Source of the DNA: Oscillospiraceae bacterium
Lineage (GTDB): Bacteria > Bacillota > Clostridia > Oscillospirales > Oscillospiraceae
Assembly (NCBI GenBank): GCA_022800525.1
Contig: JAAWQM010000012.1
Span: 1 to 56,473, forward strand
Direction: 5' to 3'
DNA length: 56,473 nt
Below the pieces are notes generated by a model. It did not search any database. It had not been told where the DNA came from and saw nothing but the letters and a program-made list of their open reading frames with translations. The translations under genes and the position numbers were made by a program. Numbering within the stretch: position 1 is the stretch's first letter; every line of letters begins with the position of its first letter. Positions 1-8,820 of the stretch are shown piece by piece.

Positions 1-12
1 AAGCCAGCGTTA

Positions 13-53
13 GGGCGAAGAAATTGGCTGAATTCCGGCCTGCTTCTTCGCCC
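13..53. terminator. possible stem-loop at window edge
   Basis: Ten-base arms (13-22 GGGCGAAGAA, 44-53 TTCTTCGCCC) separated by 21 bases and followed by CTTTGCCTT. It could end transcription of a gene lying left of the window. The loop is long and the T-run weak, so this is tentative. Confidence 0.3.
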
Positions 54-151
54 TTTGCCTTCATGCCTTTTGATATGGGCTTTTTTCAGAGGTTCCTCAG
101 ATACGCACATACCCGTACCTTGCCGAACGGCTGGAGACCGGGGCGGTGACA

Positions 152-292
152 ATGGGAGATCTGGTTGCCGAAACCGCCTCTGTCTGGCAGCACATCGGGC
201 TGAAGAAACGGGCGCTGCTGCTGGTCCTCGGCGCTGTCCTCATCGCCCGGTATGGTCCGGAGGTTATCCGGCTGGGGAGGGCGGGTGCATGA
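152..292 (+). CDS. small single-pass membrane protein, mobile-element type
   Basis: A 46-residue reading frame, too short for usual ORF cut-offs. Residues about 20-34 (ALLLVLGAVLIARYG) form one hydrophobic segment flanked by KKR, suggesting one transmembrane helix with a cytoplasmic basic end. Its stop overlaps the first ATG of the next gene (ATGATGA), which suggests translational coupling. The same frame is open back to about base 74, so this may be the 3' part of a longer or broken gene. I do not recognise the family; small membrane proteins like this are frequent in conjugative elements of gut Clostridia. Function unknown. Confidence 0.35.
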   Translation: MGDLVAETASVWQHIGLKKRALLLVLGAVLIARYGPEVIRLGRAGA

Positions 293-867
293 TGATGAAA
301 GCAGTCGTGACTTCCGCAGCCCATCCGGAATTTGGCGCTGCAACAATCCCCTTCCCTATCCCTGACAATGAATATGACCACACGCTGGAGCGGCTGGAAG
401 GCTCGGAGGTCAATGTGGACGAGCTGGACTATCTGGCGAAACAGCTGGACAGATTCTGCGAGAGCGAAGACAGCCAGTTCCTGACCATGGCCTACAAGCT
501 GGACCTCAGCGGCATCAAGGACTTTATCGGCCTGACCTTCTGCTGCCAGCAGGCCACCGTCATCACGGACTTCTCTGACCTGGACCGGGTTGGGCGGGAC
601 CACTGCATGAACATCAACGGCGGGTCAATGCCCACGGAGGAATACGGCAGGTACATGATCCGAGAGTCCGGCCACTTCGACTATGACGCAAACTTGGAGG
701 GCTTCTACGACTACCGCCCCTATGGTGAGCAGCACGTCCGGCAGGAGGGCGGGCAGTTCAACGAGTGTGGCTACGTGGCATACCGCGGTACACTGCCGCT
801 GGAGGATCTGATGCGGGATGATCCCGCGGAGCAGTACCAGCGGGAGCAGGGGATGCAGATGCTATAA
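289..867 (+). CDS. antirestriction ArdA-like protein of a conjugative element
   Basis: 192 residues from the first of three successive ATGs (289, 292, 295), preceded by a GGGGAGGGCGG ribosome-binding region. Residues about 37-100 (VNVDELDYLAKQLD, DFIGLTFCCQQATVITDFSDL, the latter given only in part as its LTFCCQ core) match the protein that clostridial integrative conjugative elements carry and that databases usually label ArdA-like antirestriction. Known ArdA proteins are acidic DNA mimics that inhibit type I restriction enzymes; this copy is also acidic. From memory, relatives carry about 40 more residues between the IPFPIP and VNVDEL motifs, so this one may be shortened. Neighbours downstream are decayed genes of the same element. 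Family assignment is by recall of motifs, and the antirestriction role is inferred. Confidence 0.55.
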   Translation: MMMKAVVTSAAHPEFGAATIPFPIPDNEYDHTLERLEGSEVNVDELDYLAKQLDRFCESEDSQFLTMAYKLDLSGIKDFIGLTFCCQQATVITDFSDLDRVGRDHCMNINGGSMPTEEYGRYMIRESGHFDYDANLEGFYDYRPYGEQHVRQEGGQFNECGYVAYRGTLPLEDLMRDDPAEQYQREQGMQML

Positions 868-939
868 AAATCCAGCAGCTTTTCTGTGGAATATGTGGTA
901 TATGTTGTGGTTACCAAATGAAGAAAGGATGTGGACCCA

Positions 940-1757
940 TTGCGTATCAACATTTACACGGACCAATTCCAAAGCACGGAGCTGTTCGGGAAGCCGGTAC
1001 TCTACACGGACAAACAGATCCAAAGAGCGGTGGTCCCGGAGGGGTGGTATTGTTATGACCTGACCGGCACAGACCGCGAGCCGGACAAGCCCGCCACGCT
1101 GGAGAACAAAATGCCATGGCTCCGTGTTGGCACCGTTCTCTCCCCGGTTTCTCCGAAGCGCAAGAACACCCTGACCCGCCGGATCAACGGTCATTTCTCT
1201 CTGCATGAGGAACTGCTGGATCTGGCGGGTTTCTGCGAGATAAACCATCTGGAGTGTCCCAGCGATCCCCTCAAATTTATTCTGCGCCCCGCTTCTTACG
1301 AGGAAGCGGGGCTGTTCTATTCCCACCCGGACCCGGAGCAGGATGTAGCCACTGCGACGATCGGACACATGCGGTTTTATTTCAGAGATGGCAGATTCCA
1401 TCACTCCTGGTGGCCTCACAACGACGACCAGTTCAACACGCCGGAATTCAAGGCGGCGCTTCAGGAGTTCGTGGATGAGCTGCGGGTCCGGGGCCCGCTG
1501 CAAAGTGAGGCCGCCATGTGCCGGTGGTGTTACGGGTATCCGGAGGGCGAGGTTGGGCAGGATCGTATCGGCTTTGTAGCCGATACGGAGGATTACCGAT
1601 TCTGTCTGTGATGTACGACCGGAGCGATTACAGCTACATCTACTGCTACGACCTGAACCAGCAGCGGCTGGCGATGGCGCAGGCGGAGCCTGACAAGGGC
1701 ATGGAGATGGGGGGATGTGCTGATGAACGACCTGTTCCGAAGTCCCGTTGCCCGTGA
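940..1757 (+). pseudogene. LPD28-domain-like conjugative-element protein, frameshifted
   Basis: A TTG start at 940 sits about 10 bases after AAAGGA and gives MRINIYTDQF; a GTG at 931 is the alternative. The motifs STELFGKPVLYTD, VPEGWYCYDL, LRPASYEEAGLFYS and the HSWWP block are those of the LPD28-type protein carried by gut-clostridial conjugative elements. The frame ends at 1609-1611 just after YRFCL, but the expected continuation (YSYIYCYDLNQQRLAMAQ) lies at once in the next frame, 1618-1690, so a frameshift has split the gene. A second slip in the G6 run near 1709 probably displaced the original stop. No catalytic residues are known for the family. The gene is probably dead. Confidence 0.6.
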
Positions 1758-2269
1758 TGAGTTCCAGCAGTGGCAGGAACTCATCACGGGCACGCACCCT
1801 TCACCGTCTGGCAGGATGAAAAAGCTCAGGTCACGCTCTCCCGGCTGGAAAACATGTCCGCCTTTGAACACGACGGCCTGACCAATCTGCTGTTCCCCTT
1901 CGAGGGGGCGGAGCTGGATATGGGGCGGCTCGCCGTATGGCGGCTGCAGACCCACGGGCAGTTTGACGGGACGTGGCTCAGTGATTATGTACCCAACCGG
2001 CTGGGTGGGTTCGTTCAGGAGCAGGGGCCGCAGAAGCTGCAGAAGCCGGACTGCCGACTCATCGGTGAGGACGGCAACATCTCCAGCCTGATCGGCATAG
2101 CTGCCCGCACCCTGCGGCAGAACGGGCTGGACGAGCAGGCGAAAGAGATGCAGGAGCGGATCATGGGCGGCAAGTGCGGCAGCTACTATTCCGCGCTGAA
2201 CGTCATCGGTGAGTACGTGAGAATATCACCGGGCCGGAGGAACCGGGCATGACGATGGGAGGAATGTAA
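1723..2269 (+). pseudogene. conjugative-element protein of unknown function, two frameshifts
   Basis: ATG 1723 opens a frame reading MNDLFRSPVARDEFQQWQEL. The recognisable body (FTVWQDEKAQVTLSRLE, LLFPFEGAELDMGRLAVW, LSDYVPNRLGGF) continues in another frame from about 1798, so a slip lies near 1780-1800. At 2218-2226 a two-base insertion throws the frame off again: skipping it restores NITGPEEPGMTMGGM and a TAA at 2267-2269, directly before the ATG of the next gene at 2270. That restored junction is good evidence that the original frame ended there. The family is common in clostridial integrative elements; its function is unknown to me. Confidence 0.55.
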
Positions 2270-2491
2270 ATGAATCAGATACCAAAAGAATGGCTGGACT
2301 TCCTCCGGGAGCAGTTCCCGAAAGGCAGCTGGATCAAATTCAGAGAGATGAAAAATGGCCCCTGCCCGGTGGAACCGGGCAGTATGGGAACTTTGCGGTT
2401 CATTGACGACATCGGGACATCTTGCATTTCCAGCCATTCCGAATTTGACAGCTGCGGGGTCCTGGCGTTTCTTGATGACACCTCCCTTTGA
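2270..2491 (+). pseudogene. DUF4314-like small protein, degenerate C-terminus
   Basis: The ATG lies immediately after the restored stop of the preceding broken gene. The first 50 residues ([35 protein letters not shown]) fit the small DUF4314 family found in conjugative elements. After DIGT the usual pattern of LH-F-FD-G is scrambled: pieces such as LHFQ, FDSCG and FDVVR appear in different frames between 2420 and 2505. The intact start with a shuffled end suggests one or more indels. The protein made, if any, would be 73 residues. Role unknown. Confidence 0.45.
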
Positions 2492-2591
2492 TGTAGTGCG
2501 GTTGGCAGATCTTCACTATTCCATCATGGGAGGTTATTGATTCCTATAAGCTCTTTATTCCTCCAGTATAGCTGGTGGTTTATTGTCTCTG

Positions 2592-2635
2592 AAAAGCAAA
2601 AAAGTGCGTGGGCGGGCTCCCACGCCCGCCCACGC
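2592..2635 (-). terminator. intrinsic terminator for the truncated gene on the minus strand
   Basis: Perfect 11-base arms at 2606-2616 and 2625-2635 (GCGTGGGCGGG / CCCGCCCACGC) with an 8-base loop. Read on the minus strand the stem is followed by ACTTTTTTGCTTTTC, a classical rho-independent terminator just after the stop of the 2648-3442 gene. Confidence 0.8.
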
Positions 2636-2647
2636 CTCTGACGCCCC

Positions 2648-3442
2648 TTACAGGTAACTCTCTATCCGCTTCAGCTCCATCTGGACGCACTGGTCCACAC
2701 CGGCGAAATCCACATGGGGCTGATAAACCGCCTCCAGCCTGTCGTGGGCGGCCTTCGCGTCCCGCAGGGCCTCCAGGCCCTCCTGCCGCAGGGCGTGCTC
2801 AACCCTGGCGGAGAACTTCAGCCGTGCCTTGTAGCGCTTGTAGTGGGCAGAATCCACCATCGCGTCCAGCCGCACCCTGCGGTAGGCGGAGCCAGTGTAG
2901 GCCATGCCCTCCCGGCTGGTGACGAAGGCCAGCCCCAGCTCAGGCACCAGCAGGTGCTGGACCCGGTCGATGTGGTCCGGGTCGGGGCAGACGGTCACGC
3001 GGAACCCCCGCGCCGCAGCCGCAGCCCGCAGGCGCTCCAGCATAGGCGCGGCCAAGCCATAGGTGTCATAGAGCTGATAGACCTTGGGACACAGAGTCTC
3101 CACTGTGTCAAACCGCCAGATGGGCCCCATGCAGGTTACGCTGCCCAGAAAGCGGTAGTCGGTCCTGCCGCCGCTCCCCCTGCCCCGCAGCTCCCGGCCG
3201 ATGATGCCGTCCGTGCGCCGCAGGAGCTTCCCGGCATCCAGTCCCTCCAGGACCAGGGCGGCGGAACTGTCCGCCATCTGCCGCGCCGCGCCCAGGGCCT
3301 GATAGGCCCGCTGGTAGGCGGCAGAAACATCCTGGCTGTGCCGGATGATTTCCGCCCGGGACTCCTTGGCGGCAGCGATGTCATAGAACTGGCCCAGGTT
3401 AACATAGCGGTCCGCCGCCGCCGGATATTTAGGTTCGATCAC
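2648..3442 (-). pseudogene. N-terminally truncated P-loop-family protein (PRK06851-like)
   Basis: 264 residues from a GTG at 3442. Motifs IEPKYPAAADRYVNLGQF near the N-terminus and DAKAAHDRLEAVY and HVDFAGVD near the C-terminus fit the central and C-terminal parts of a clostridial family of about 360 residues whose first hundred residues hold a Walker A nucleotide-binding loop. Here that part is absent: the upstream sequence runs straight into the end of the DHHW gene, 35 bases away, and no GxxGxGKS/T is encoded. There is no good ribosome-binding site for the GTG. I read this as the stump of a once complete ATP-binding protein, cut at a recombination junction, though a shortened product is possible. 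The family's role is uncertain. Confidence 0.6.
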
Positions 3443-3477
3443 GTGGGGGAGCGCAGCATAAGGACACTTTTGGCCAC

Positions 3478-4581
3478 CTACCGCGCCATGAAAACGGCGT
3501 CCTGGTCCTTCACGAAGTTCTCCACGCTGTAGCAGACGAAGATCTGGTCCACGCCGTTCTCCTGGGCGTACTGCGCGACCGATGTCCGGTAGTACCGCAG
3601 ATCCAGCAGGTGAATTTCGGAAAAGTACTGGCTCAGGAACGGGGCCAGGCTGTCGCTGTAGCTGTCCCGGACCACCAGGAGTTTCCTGTCCGCGGCGGCG
3701 TCCGGGTTCCGGACGATATACAGCGGCGTGTTGCCGCCCAGGAAGGAGGCGTATTTGTCCTTCTCCTCCAGAAAGCTGTCCACATACAGTCCGTGGGTCT
3801 CGCCTTTTTCGAAGTTCTCTACCGTGACGCTTTCGCCGGAGACGTACCGCTCGATGGTATCCGGCTCCAGCCAGTGGAGGCCGGAGGTGGAATAGAGCGT
3901 GCCGTAAAAGTCCTCTGACACGGTCTCCGCATCCCCCAGCGGCGCGGGAGTTTCCCCCATAGCGGACAGCAGCGCGGCGTAACCATAATACGCTCCCAGG
4001 CTGGTCCAGTGGTGGTCGGTGCGGTAGAAAACCGGCTCGTCCTTATGGGCGATCAGCGCGCCGGAAATATCCACCCATACGGCGTCCGGAACGCCCGCCC
4101 GGACCTGCTTCAGATAAGCCGCCTGATCGAAGCGCTCCGCTCCGGCAGGCAGCTTGTCCTTCCAGACCTCCGCCGCCGTGGGGATGAGGCCGGCATACAC
4201 CGGGATGTCCGTCAGCTCCGTCAGCGCGCGGAGGTATCCGGCGTTCTGCTCCGCGCGGCTGGCGTCCTCAATCTGATGCAGAAGGGTGTCCCCGCTGATG
4301 AACACGCCGTGGAACTCCCGCTTGCCCAACAGGTACTCGTACCGGGCTTTCAGTCCCATCCAACCGTCCCGCAGGGGGAACTGGTCCTCCAGATATTTCT
4401 CCAGACCGGCGGTATAGCTGCCGTCCGCCAGGGACGCCCAGGAGAACTCCGGCATCTGGCTCAGATTCCGGTTCTCCACCGGGGAGAAGGTCCGGTCCGG
4501 CAGGATGATGTGCAGTAGGCCGAAGCCCGCCAGGAACACGCAGAAAATGACCGCCGTGATTCGTTGTGATGCTTTCGTCAT
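3478..4581 (-). CDS. DHHW-family exported protein, surface acylation partner
   Basis: 367 residues. Residues 8-27 form an N-terminal membrane anchor or uncleaved signal. The family motif is at 187-192 (RTDHHW), and the GDTLL and VRDSYSDSLAPF blocks resemble the SGNH/AlgX-like fold, in which Asp/His pairs act in acyl transfer outside the membrane. It follows the MBOAT acyltransferase gene by 18 bases and is last of the DUF4358-MBOAT-DHHW run. By analogy with AlgI/AlgJ-AlgX and DltB/DltD, the MBOAT protein passes an acyl group across the membrane and this protein places it on a wall polymer or exopolysaccharide. Family assignment is firm; the polymer is unknown. Confidence 0.85.
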   Translation of the reverse strand: MTKASQRITAVIFCVFLAGFGLLHIILPDRTFSPVENRNLSQMPEFSWASLADGSYTAGLEKYLEDQFPLRDGWMGLKARYEYLLGKREFHGVFISGDTLLHQIEDASRAEQNAGYLRALTELTDIPVYAGLIPTAAEVWKDKLPAGAERFDQAAYLKQVRAGVPDAVWVDISGALIAHKDEPVFYRTDHHWTSLGAYYGYAALLSAMGETPAPLGDAETVSEDFYGTLYSTSGLHWLEPDTIERYVSGESVTVENFEKGETHGLYVDSFLEEKDKYASFLGGNTPLYIVRNPDAAADRKLLVVRDSYSDSLAPFLSQYFSEIHLLDLRYYRTSVAQYAQENGVDQIFVCYSVENFVKDQDAVFMAR

Positions 4582-4599
4582 GATCTTCTTCCCCCTTTC

Positions 4600-5985
4600 T
4601 CAGAACCGGAAATACAAAAACGGATTATACCCCGCGTCTACCAGGGACGCGGTGCAAAAAACCAGCGCTCCCAGCACCAGCAGCGGCGTTAATACCGACC
4701 GGACCTTCTCTCCCAGTCTGCCCCACAGGCTGCGCATGAGCGGCGTGGAGCCCACAGTCAGAATCACCAGCATAGGCAGGTAGCTCCACAGCCGGTAGCC
4801 GTCCGCCGGACTGTAAAGCCCCCCGCCGCCAGACATTGAGCGGAAATAGCTTCCCAGCCGCGCCATGTCCTCCACGGCGAACAGCGCCCAGCCAATCAGG
4901 ACGACCGCCAGCGTGTAGACATGCCGCACCGCACCGGGCAGCCTTTCCAGCCACCTGCCTAAAAACAGCCGCTCCGCAAGCATCCACACCCCGTAGTACA
5001 GTCCCCACAGCAGGAAATTCCACCCCGCCCCGTGCCAGATTCCAGTAAGGAGCCAGACGGTCAGGATGTTGCGTATCCATTTCCATTTCGGGACTCGATT
5101 GCCGCCCAGAGGGAAATAGACATACTCCCGGAACCAAGTGGTCAGGGAGATGTGCCACCGCTTCCAGAATTCCACGACGGACTTTGAAATATAGGGATAG
5201 TTGAAGTTCTCCAGGAACTCAAATCCCAGCATCCGCCCCAGGCCAATCGCCATATCGCTGTAACCGGAGAAGTCAAAGTAGAGCTGGAAGGCGAAGGCCG
5301 CCAGTCCCAGCCACGCCCCGGCAGCGGTCAGGCTCTGCGACGCCAGGGACTGGTTCCACAGCTGCCCAATGGCGTTGGCCAGCAGCACCTTCTTTGCCAG
5401 TCCCACCGTGAACCGCTGGATACCCGAGACGAATTTCTCCAGGCCCTCCCGGCGGCCCTCCAGCTGCTCCGCTACGGATTTATACCGGACGATGGGGCCG
5501 GCAATCAGCTGCGGGAACAGCGTGACGTACGCGCCGAAGGTGACCACGTTCCGCTGAACCGGCGCGTCTCTGCGGTAGACGTCGATGGTGTAGCTCATGG
5601 TCTGGAAGGTGTAGAAGCTGATGCCGATGGGCAGCGGCAGCCCCAGCATCGGCAGAGACAGTCCCGTCAGGGCGTTGATGCTCCCCGCCAGAAAGTCCCA
5701 GTACTTGAAGAATACCAGGATGGCCAGATTGAAGATTACCGACGACGCCACCGCCCGCCGGGCCTTCCGGCTGTCCGCCCGCCACCGTTCCACCAGCATC
5801 CCGTGGATGTAATCCACCGCGATGGACAGCAGCATGATAAGGATATATACCGGCTCACCCCAGCCGTAGAAAAAGAGGCTCACCAGAAGCAGAATCAGAT
5901 TCCGCAGCTTCAGCGGCGACAGCTTGTACACAGCCAGCACGGCCATGAGATAGAAAAACAGAAAGGGCAGGCTGGAAAAGATCAT
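4600..5985 (-). CDS. MBOAT O-acyltransferase (AlgI/DltB-like)
   Basis: 461 residues from ATG 5985, chosen because AGGAGAGA lies 7-8 bases upstream; an upstream in-frame start at 6018 lacks one. There are about ten to twelve hydrophobic helices. The hallmark block is FWKRWHISLTTWFREY (His about 278) and the invariant MBOAT histidine is in GIWHGAGWNFLLWG (His about 318). PQLIAGPIVRY and FDFSGYSDMAIGLGRMLGF are typical of the AlgI branch. The protein should move an acyl group, probably acetyl, across the membrane to an extracellular glycopolymer together with the DHHW protein encoded next to it. The gene lies 61 bases after the DUF4358 lipoprotein gene and is probably co-transcribed. Confidence 0.92.
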   Translation of the reverse strand: MIFSSLPFLFFYLMAVLAVYKLSPLKLRNLILLLVSLFFYGWGEPVYILIMLLSIAVDYIHGMLVERWRADSRKARRAVASSVIFNLAILVFFKYWDFLAGSINALTGLSLPMLGLPLPIGISFYTFQTMSYTIDVYRRDAPVQRNVVTFGAYVTLFPQLIAGPIVRYKSVAEQLEGRREGLEKFVSGIQRFTVGLAKKVLLANAIGQLWNQSLASQSLTAAGAWLGLAAFAFQLYFDFSGYSDMAIGLGRMLGFEFLENFNYPYISKSVVEFWKRWHISLTTWFREYVYFPLGGNRVPKWKWIRNILTVWLLTGIWHGAGWNFLLWGLYYGVWMLAERLFLGRWLERLPGAVRHVYTLAVVLIGWALFAVEDMARLGSYFRSMSGGGGLYSPADGYRLWSYLPMLVILTVGSTPLMRSLWGRLGEKVRSVLTPLLVLGALVFCTASLVDAGYNPFLYFRF

Positions 5986-6046
5986 GATGATTTCTCTCCT
6001 GTGAAAAGGGGCATACATGCAGCGTCACATGTATGCCCCCGAATTG

Positions 6047-6547
6047 TCAAGCAAACAGCTTGTTGAACGCCTCCACAGCCTGGTCCTGCTCGCTCCCGGC
6101 GCAGATCAGCGCAACCACGCTGCCCTGCGTGATGACCTGGGCCTTCTCCCAGCTCTCCACGGTCGCGGGATAGTAGGCGCCTGTCTCCACCTGATAGTCG
6201 ATGCGGGCTTGGAAGATGTCCGCCACCTCCTGGGCCTTGGACGCGTCCGCCAGCTCCACCAGGGCGATCTCAAAGGCCACGGAGGAGATCATGGGCGTCT
6301 TCAGCACGGACTGCTTCAGCTCATAGTCCTCCAGTCCGGGATAGACCTGCGGGATGAAGTCCGCCTCCACGTCCATCATGGCGGGCTGGTTGTCCTCTCC
6401 CAGGGACGCCATGAAGTCCTCATAGAACTGGTTCAGGTCGGGAGCCTCTTTACCGGCGGGGGCCCCGCTCCCGCCGCCGTCGCCGCCGCAGGCGGCAAGG
6501 GCAAGGATCAATGTCATGCTCAGGAATGCGCTCAGTAGTTTTTTCAT
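6047..6547 (-). CDS. DUF4358 lipoprotein
   Basis: 166 residues from ATG 6547, which follows GGAGGTACAC; the longer frame from 6571 has no such site. A lipobox (LALAAC, Cys20) predicts lipidation and attachment outside the membrane, followed by a Gly/Ser-rich linker. The C-terminal ~120 residues match DUF4358 (YPGLEDYELKQS, AFEIALVEL, QVITQGSVVALICAG). DUF4358 genes sit beside MBOAT and DHHW genes in many Firmicutes, as here, so it probably serves the same surface modification. Biochemical role unknown. It is first of the three-gene set. Confidence 0.85.
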   Translation of the reverse strand: MKKLLSAFLSMTLILALAACGGDGGGSGAPAGKEAPDLNQFYEDFMASLGEDNQPAMMDVEADFIPQVYPGLEDYELKQSVLKTPMISSVAFEIALVELADASKAQEVADIFQARIDYQVETGAYYPATVESWEKAQVITQGSVVALICAGSEQDQAVEAFNKLFA

Positions 6548-6643
6548 GTGTACCTCCAGGTATTTTTTCATCTGTCCGCTAACCGGACTGCACTGTTAGA
6601 CGGACGGCTATGTAAATTGTTCCCCGGATTTTGAAAAAACTTT

Positions 6644-7699
6644 CTAGGAAGCTGTATCCACAGGCAGTCTGGCAATCTCCTCCATCAGCGCGTCAATCAG
6701 CTTGTCCTGGGGCACCTTCCGGAGGATTTCCCCCTTGCGGAACAGAAGCCCCTCCCCGTTCCCGCCTGCGATACCAACATCTGCGGCGGACGCCTCGCCG
6801 GGGCCGTTCACCGCGCAGCCCATGACCGCCACCGTGATAGGCTTGGTACAGCCAGCCAGACGGCGTTCCACCTCCCGGGCTATGGGGATCAGGTCAATAT
6901 TGGTCCGCCCGCAGGTGGGACAGGCGATGATATTGGGCCCCTCCTGCCGCAGCCCGGCGGCAAGAAGAATTTTTTTAGCGGCATGAATTTCCTCCACCGG
7001 GTCGGCGGTGAGCGTCACCCGCAGGGTGTCCCCGATGCCCAGGCACAGCAGCCCGCCGATGCCCATAGCGGATTTGACCATCCCCATATCAGGCGTACCC
7101 GCCTCGGTGACGCCCAGATGCAGCGGGTAGGGGCGCCTCGCGCTGAGCAGCCGGTAGGCGCCGATGGTCACTGGCACGGAGGAGCACTTCACCGAAATGC
7201 AGATGTCGGTGAAGCCAAACCTCTCCAACAGGGCCGCGTGGCCCAGCGCGCTCTCCGCCAGGGCCTCTGGCGTCACGCCGCCATACTTCTCCAGCAGTTC
7301 CTTTTCCAGCGAGCCGCCGTTCACGCCGATGCGAATGGGAATCCGTCCCGCCCGACAGGCGTCCGCCACCGCCTTCACCCGGTCCTCCCCGCCGATGTTG
7401 CCGGGGTTGATGCGGATCTTGTCAATCCCCTGGGCGGCGCACTCCAGGGCCAGCTTGTAGTCAAAATGGATATCCGCCACCAGCGGAATATGGATGCGGC
7501 TCCTGATGGTCCCGACGGCCCGGGCCGCCGCCATGTCCGGCACGGCAACGCGGACGATCTCGCACCCCGCCGCCTCCAGGCGGTGGATCTGGTCCACCGT
7601 GGCGGAGACGTCGTGGGTCTTGGTATTGCACATGGACTGTATGGAGACAGGCGCGCCGCCGCCTATGGGAACGCCGCCAACGGTAATCCGCTTCGTCAT
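6644..7699 (-). CDS. ispG: 4-hydroxy-3-methylbut-2-enyl diphosphate synthase (IspG/GcpE)
   Basis: 351 residues. IspG converts 2-C-methyl-D-erythritol 2,4-cyclodiphosphate to HMBPP, the penultimate step of the MEP isoprenoid pathway, using a 4Fe-4S cluster. The TIM-barrel opening (VSIQSMCNTKTHD) and the cluster ligands are visible: Cys260 and Cys263 (CPTCGR) and Cys295 with Glu302 (GCAVNGPGE). Length fits the short two-domain bacterial form. The start overlaps the rseP stop by four bases (ATGA). It is last of the operon that also holds dxr and uppS, so isoprenoid precursor supply and undecaprenyl synthesis are coupled. Confidence 0.97.
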   Translation of the reverse strand: MTKRITVGGVPIGGGAPVSIQSMCNTKTHDVSATVDQIHRLEAAGCEIVRVAVPDMAAARAVGTIRSRIHIPLVADIHFDYKLALECAAQGIDKIRINPGNIGGEDRVKAVADACRAGRIPIRIGVNGGSLEKELLEKYGGVTPEALAESALGHAALLERFGFTDICISVKCSSVPVTIGAYRLLSARRPYPLHLGVTEAGTPDMGMVKSAMGIGGLLCLGIGDTLRVTLTADPVEEIHAAKKILLAAGLRQEGPNIIACPTCGRTNIDLIPIAREVERRLAGCTKPITVAVMGCAVNGPGEASAADVGIAGGNGEGLLFRKGEILRKVPQDKLIDALMEEIARLPVDTAS

Positions 7700-8772
7700 G
7701 CCGCCGTTCCTCCTCCCACCAGCCTCATCACGTCGTTGAAGGTCACGAACAGCATCAGCCCCATCAGCAGCGCCAGGAACACCATATTGATCGCCGCCTC
7801 GTACTTCATGGGGATCTTCCTCCGGAATAGCTTCTCGGATACCGTAGACACCACAAGGAACAGGATGTGTCCGCCGTCCAGCGCGGGGATGGGCAGCAGG
7901 TTCATCACTGACAGGTTGACGGAGATGAACGCGCCGAAATAGACAATGTTCATCAGGGCGTCCGCCACGCTGGCGCTTTGGTTGCCCACGTCGTTGATCG
8001 TGGAGACGATGCCTACCGGTCCGTTGAGATCCGACACCCCCGCGCTGCCGTTGACCAGCATTTGCAGGCTGAACCAGACCGTCCGGACAAAATCGACAGT
8101 GTTATACCATGTATATTGCAGCCGCGTGCCCAGGGTGGCCTCCCTGACGATGGCGGTGCGGTAGAAGCCGTAGCCCTGGTAGGGGTTTCCATCGCTGTCG
8201 CTGAAGGTTCCAACCGCCAGGTTGTCGAACCGCACCCTTTCCCCATCCCGCAGAACCACCAGATCAATGGGCTGGCCGTTGGCCACCATGATGAGCAGGT
8301 CGATGTCGCTGGGCGTATAGACCCGAGAGCCGTTAATTGAGTAGAAGATATCCCCCTCCAGCAGCGCGCCGCCGTTGACCGTCTCGAACTCCGGGGCGCA
8401 TCCGGCCGCGGCAGGGACATAGAATCCTGTTGCCTGGAAATTGAGGAGCAGGATAATCAGCATCCCCACCAGCAGGTTCATCACAGCGCCTGCGGCAAAG
8501 ACCAGGACCTTTTTCCAGAAGCCCTGGTTGCTGAGGCTGTGCGGGTCGTCGGATTCCTCCTCCTCCCCCTCCAGGGAGCAGAAGCCCCCGATTGGCAGGG
8601 CCCGGAGGGAAAACTTGGTTCCCTTTTTCCCATCTTTTTTCCAGATCAGCGGCCCCATGCCGATGGAGAACTCATGGACCGTGACGCCGCACAGCCGCGC
8701 GGCGATAAAGTGCCCCCACTCGTGGGCGGCGATCAGGATGCCAAACAGCAGGATCGCAAGGATAATATACAT
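7696..8772 (-). CDS. rseP: site-2 intramembrane zinc metalloprotease RseP
   Basis: 358 residues. The zinc motif HEWGH is at residues 17-21 in the first membrane helix, a PDZ domain lies about 110-200, and the second metal/active-site motif NLLPIPALDGGH is near residue 290. The family cuts anti-sigma factors and remnant signal peptides inside the membrane. The position dxr-rseP-ispG is conserved in bacteria, although here one extra gene separates it from dxr. The 48-base gap before it and the four-base overlap with ispG suggest one transcript. The local sigma-factor target is not in the window. Confidence 0.95.
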   Translation of the reverse strand: MYIILAILLFGILIAAHEWGHFIAARLCGVTVHEFSIGMGPLIWKKDGKKGTKFSLRALPIGGFCSLEGEEEESDDPHSLSNQGFWKKVLVFAAGAVMNLLVGMLIILLLNFQATGFYVPAAAGCAPEFETVNGGALLEGDIFYSINGSRVYTPSDIDLLIMVANGQPIDLVVLRDGERVRFDNLAVGTFSDSDGNPYQGYGFYRTAIVREATLGTRLQYTWYNTVDFVRTVWFSLQMLVNGSAGVSDLNGPVGIVSTINDVGNQSASVADALMNIVYFGAFISVNLSVMNLLPIPALDGGHILFLVVSTVSEKLFRRKIPMKYEAAINMVFLALLMGLMLFVTFNDVMRLVGGGTAA

Positions 8773-8820
8773 GGATGATACCTCTTTGTTGGGTAGTTTT
8801 GCGCTCTGCGGGCGCAGGCG

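Noticed and set aside
2714-3532. 272-codon plus-strand frame opposite the truncated gene
   Set aside because: It is a GC-rich antisense shadow: no ribosome-binding site, no family motif, and the minus strand shows clear homology and a terminator.
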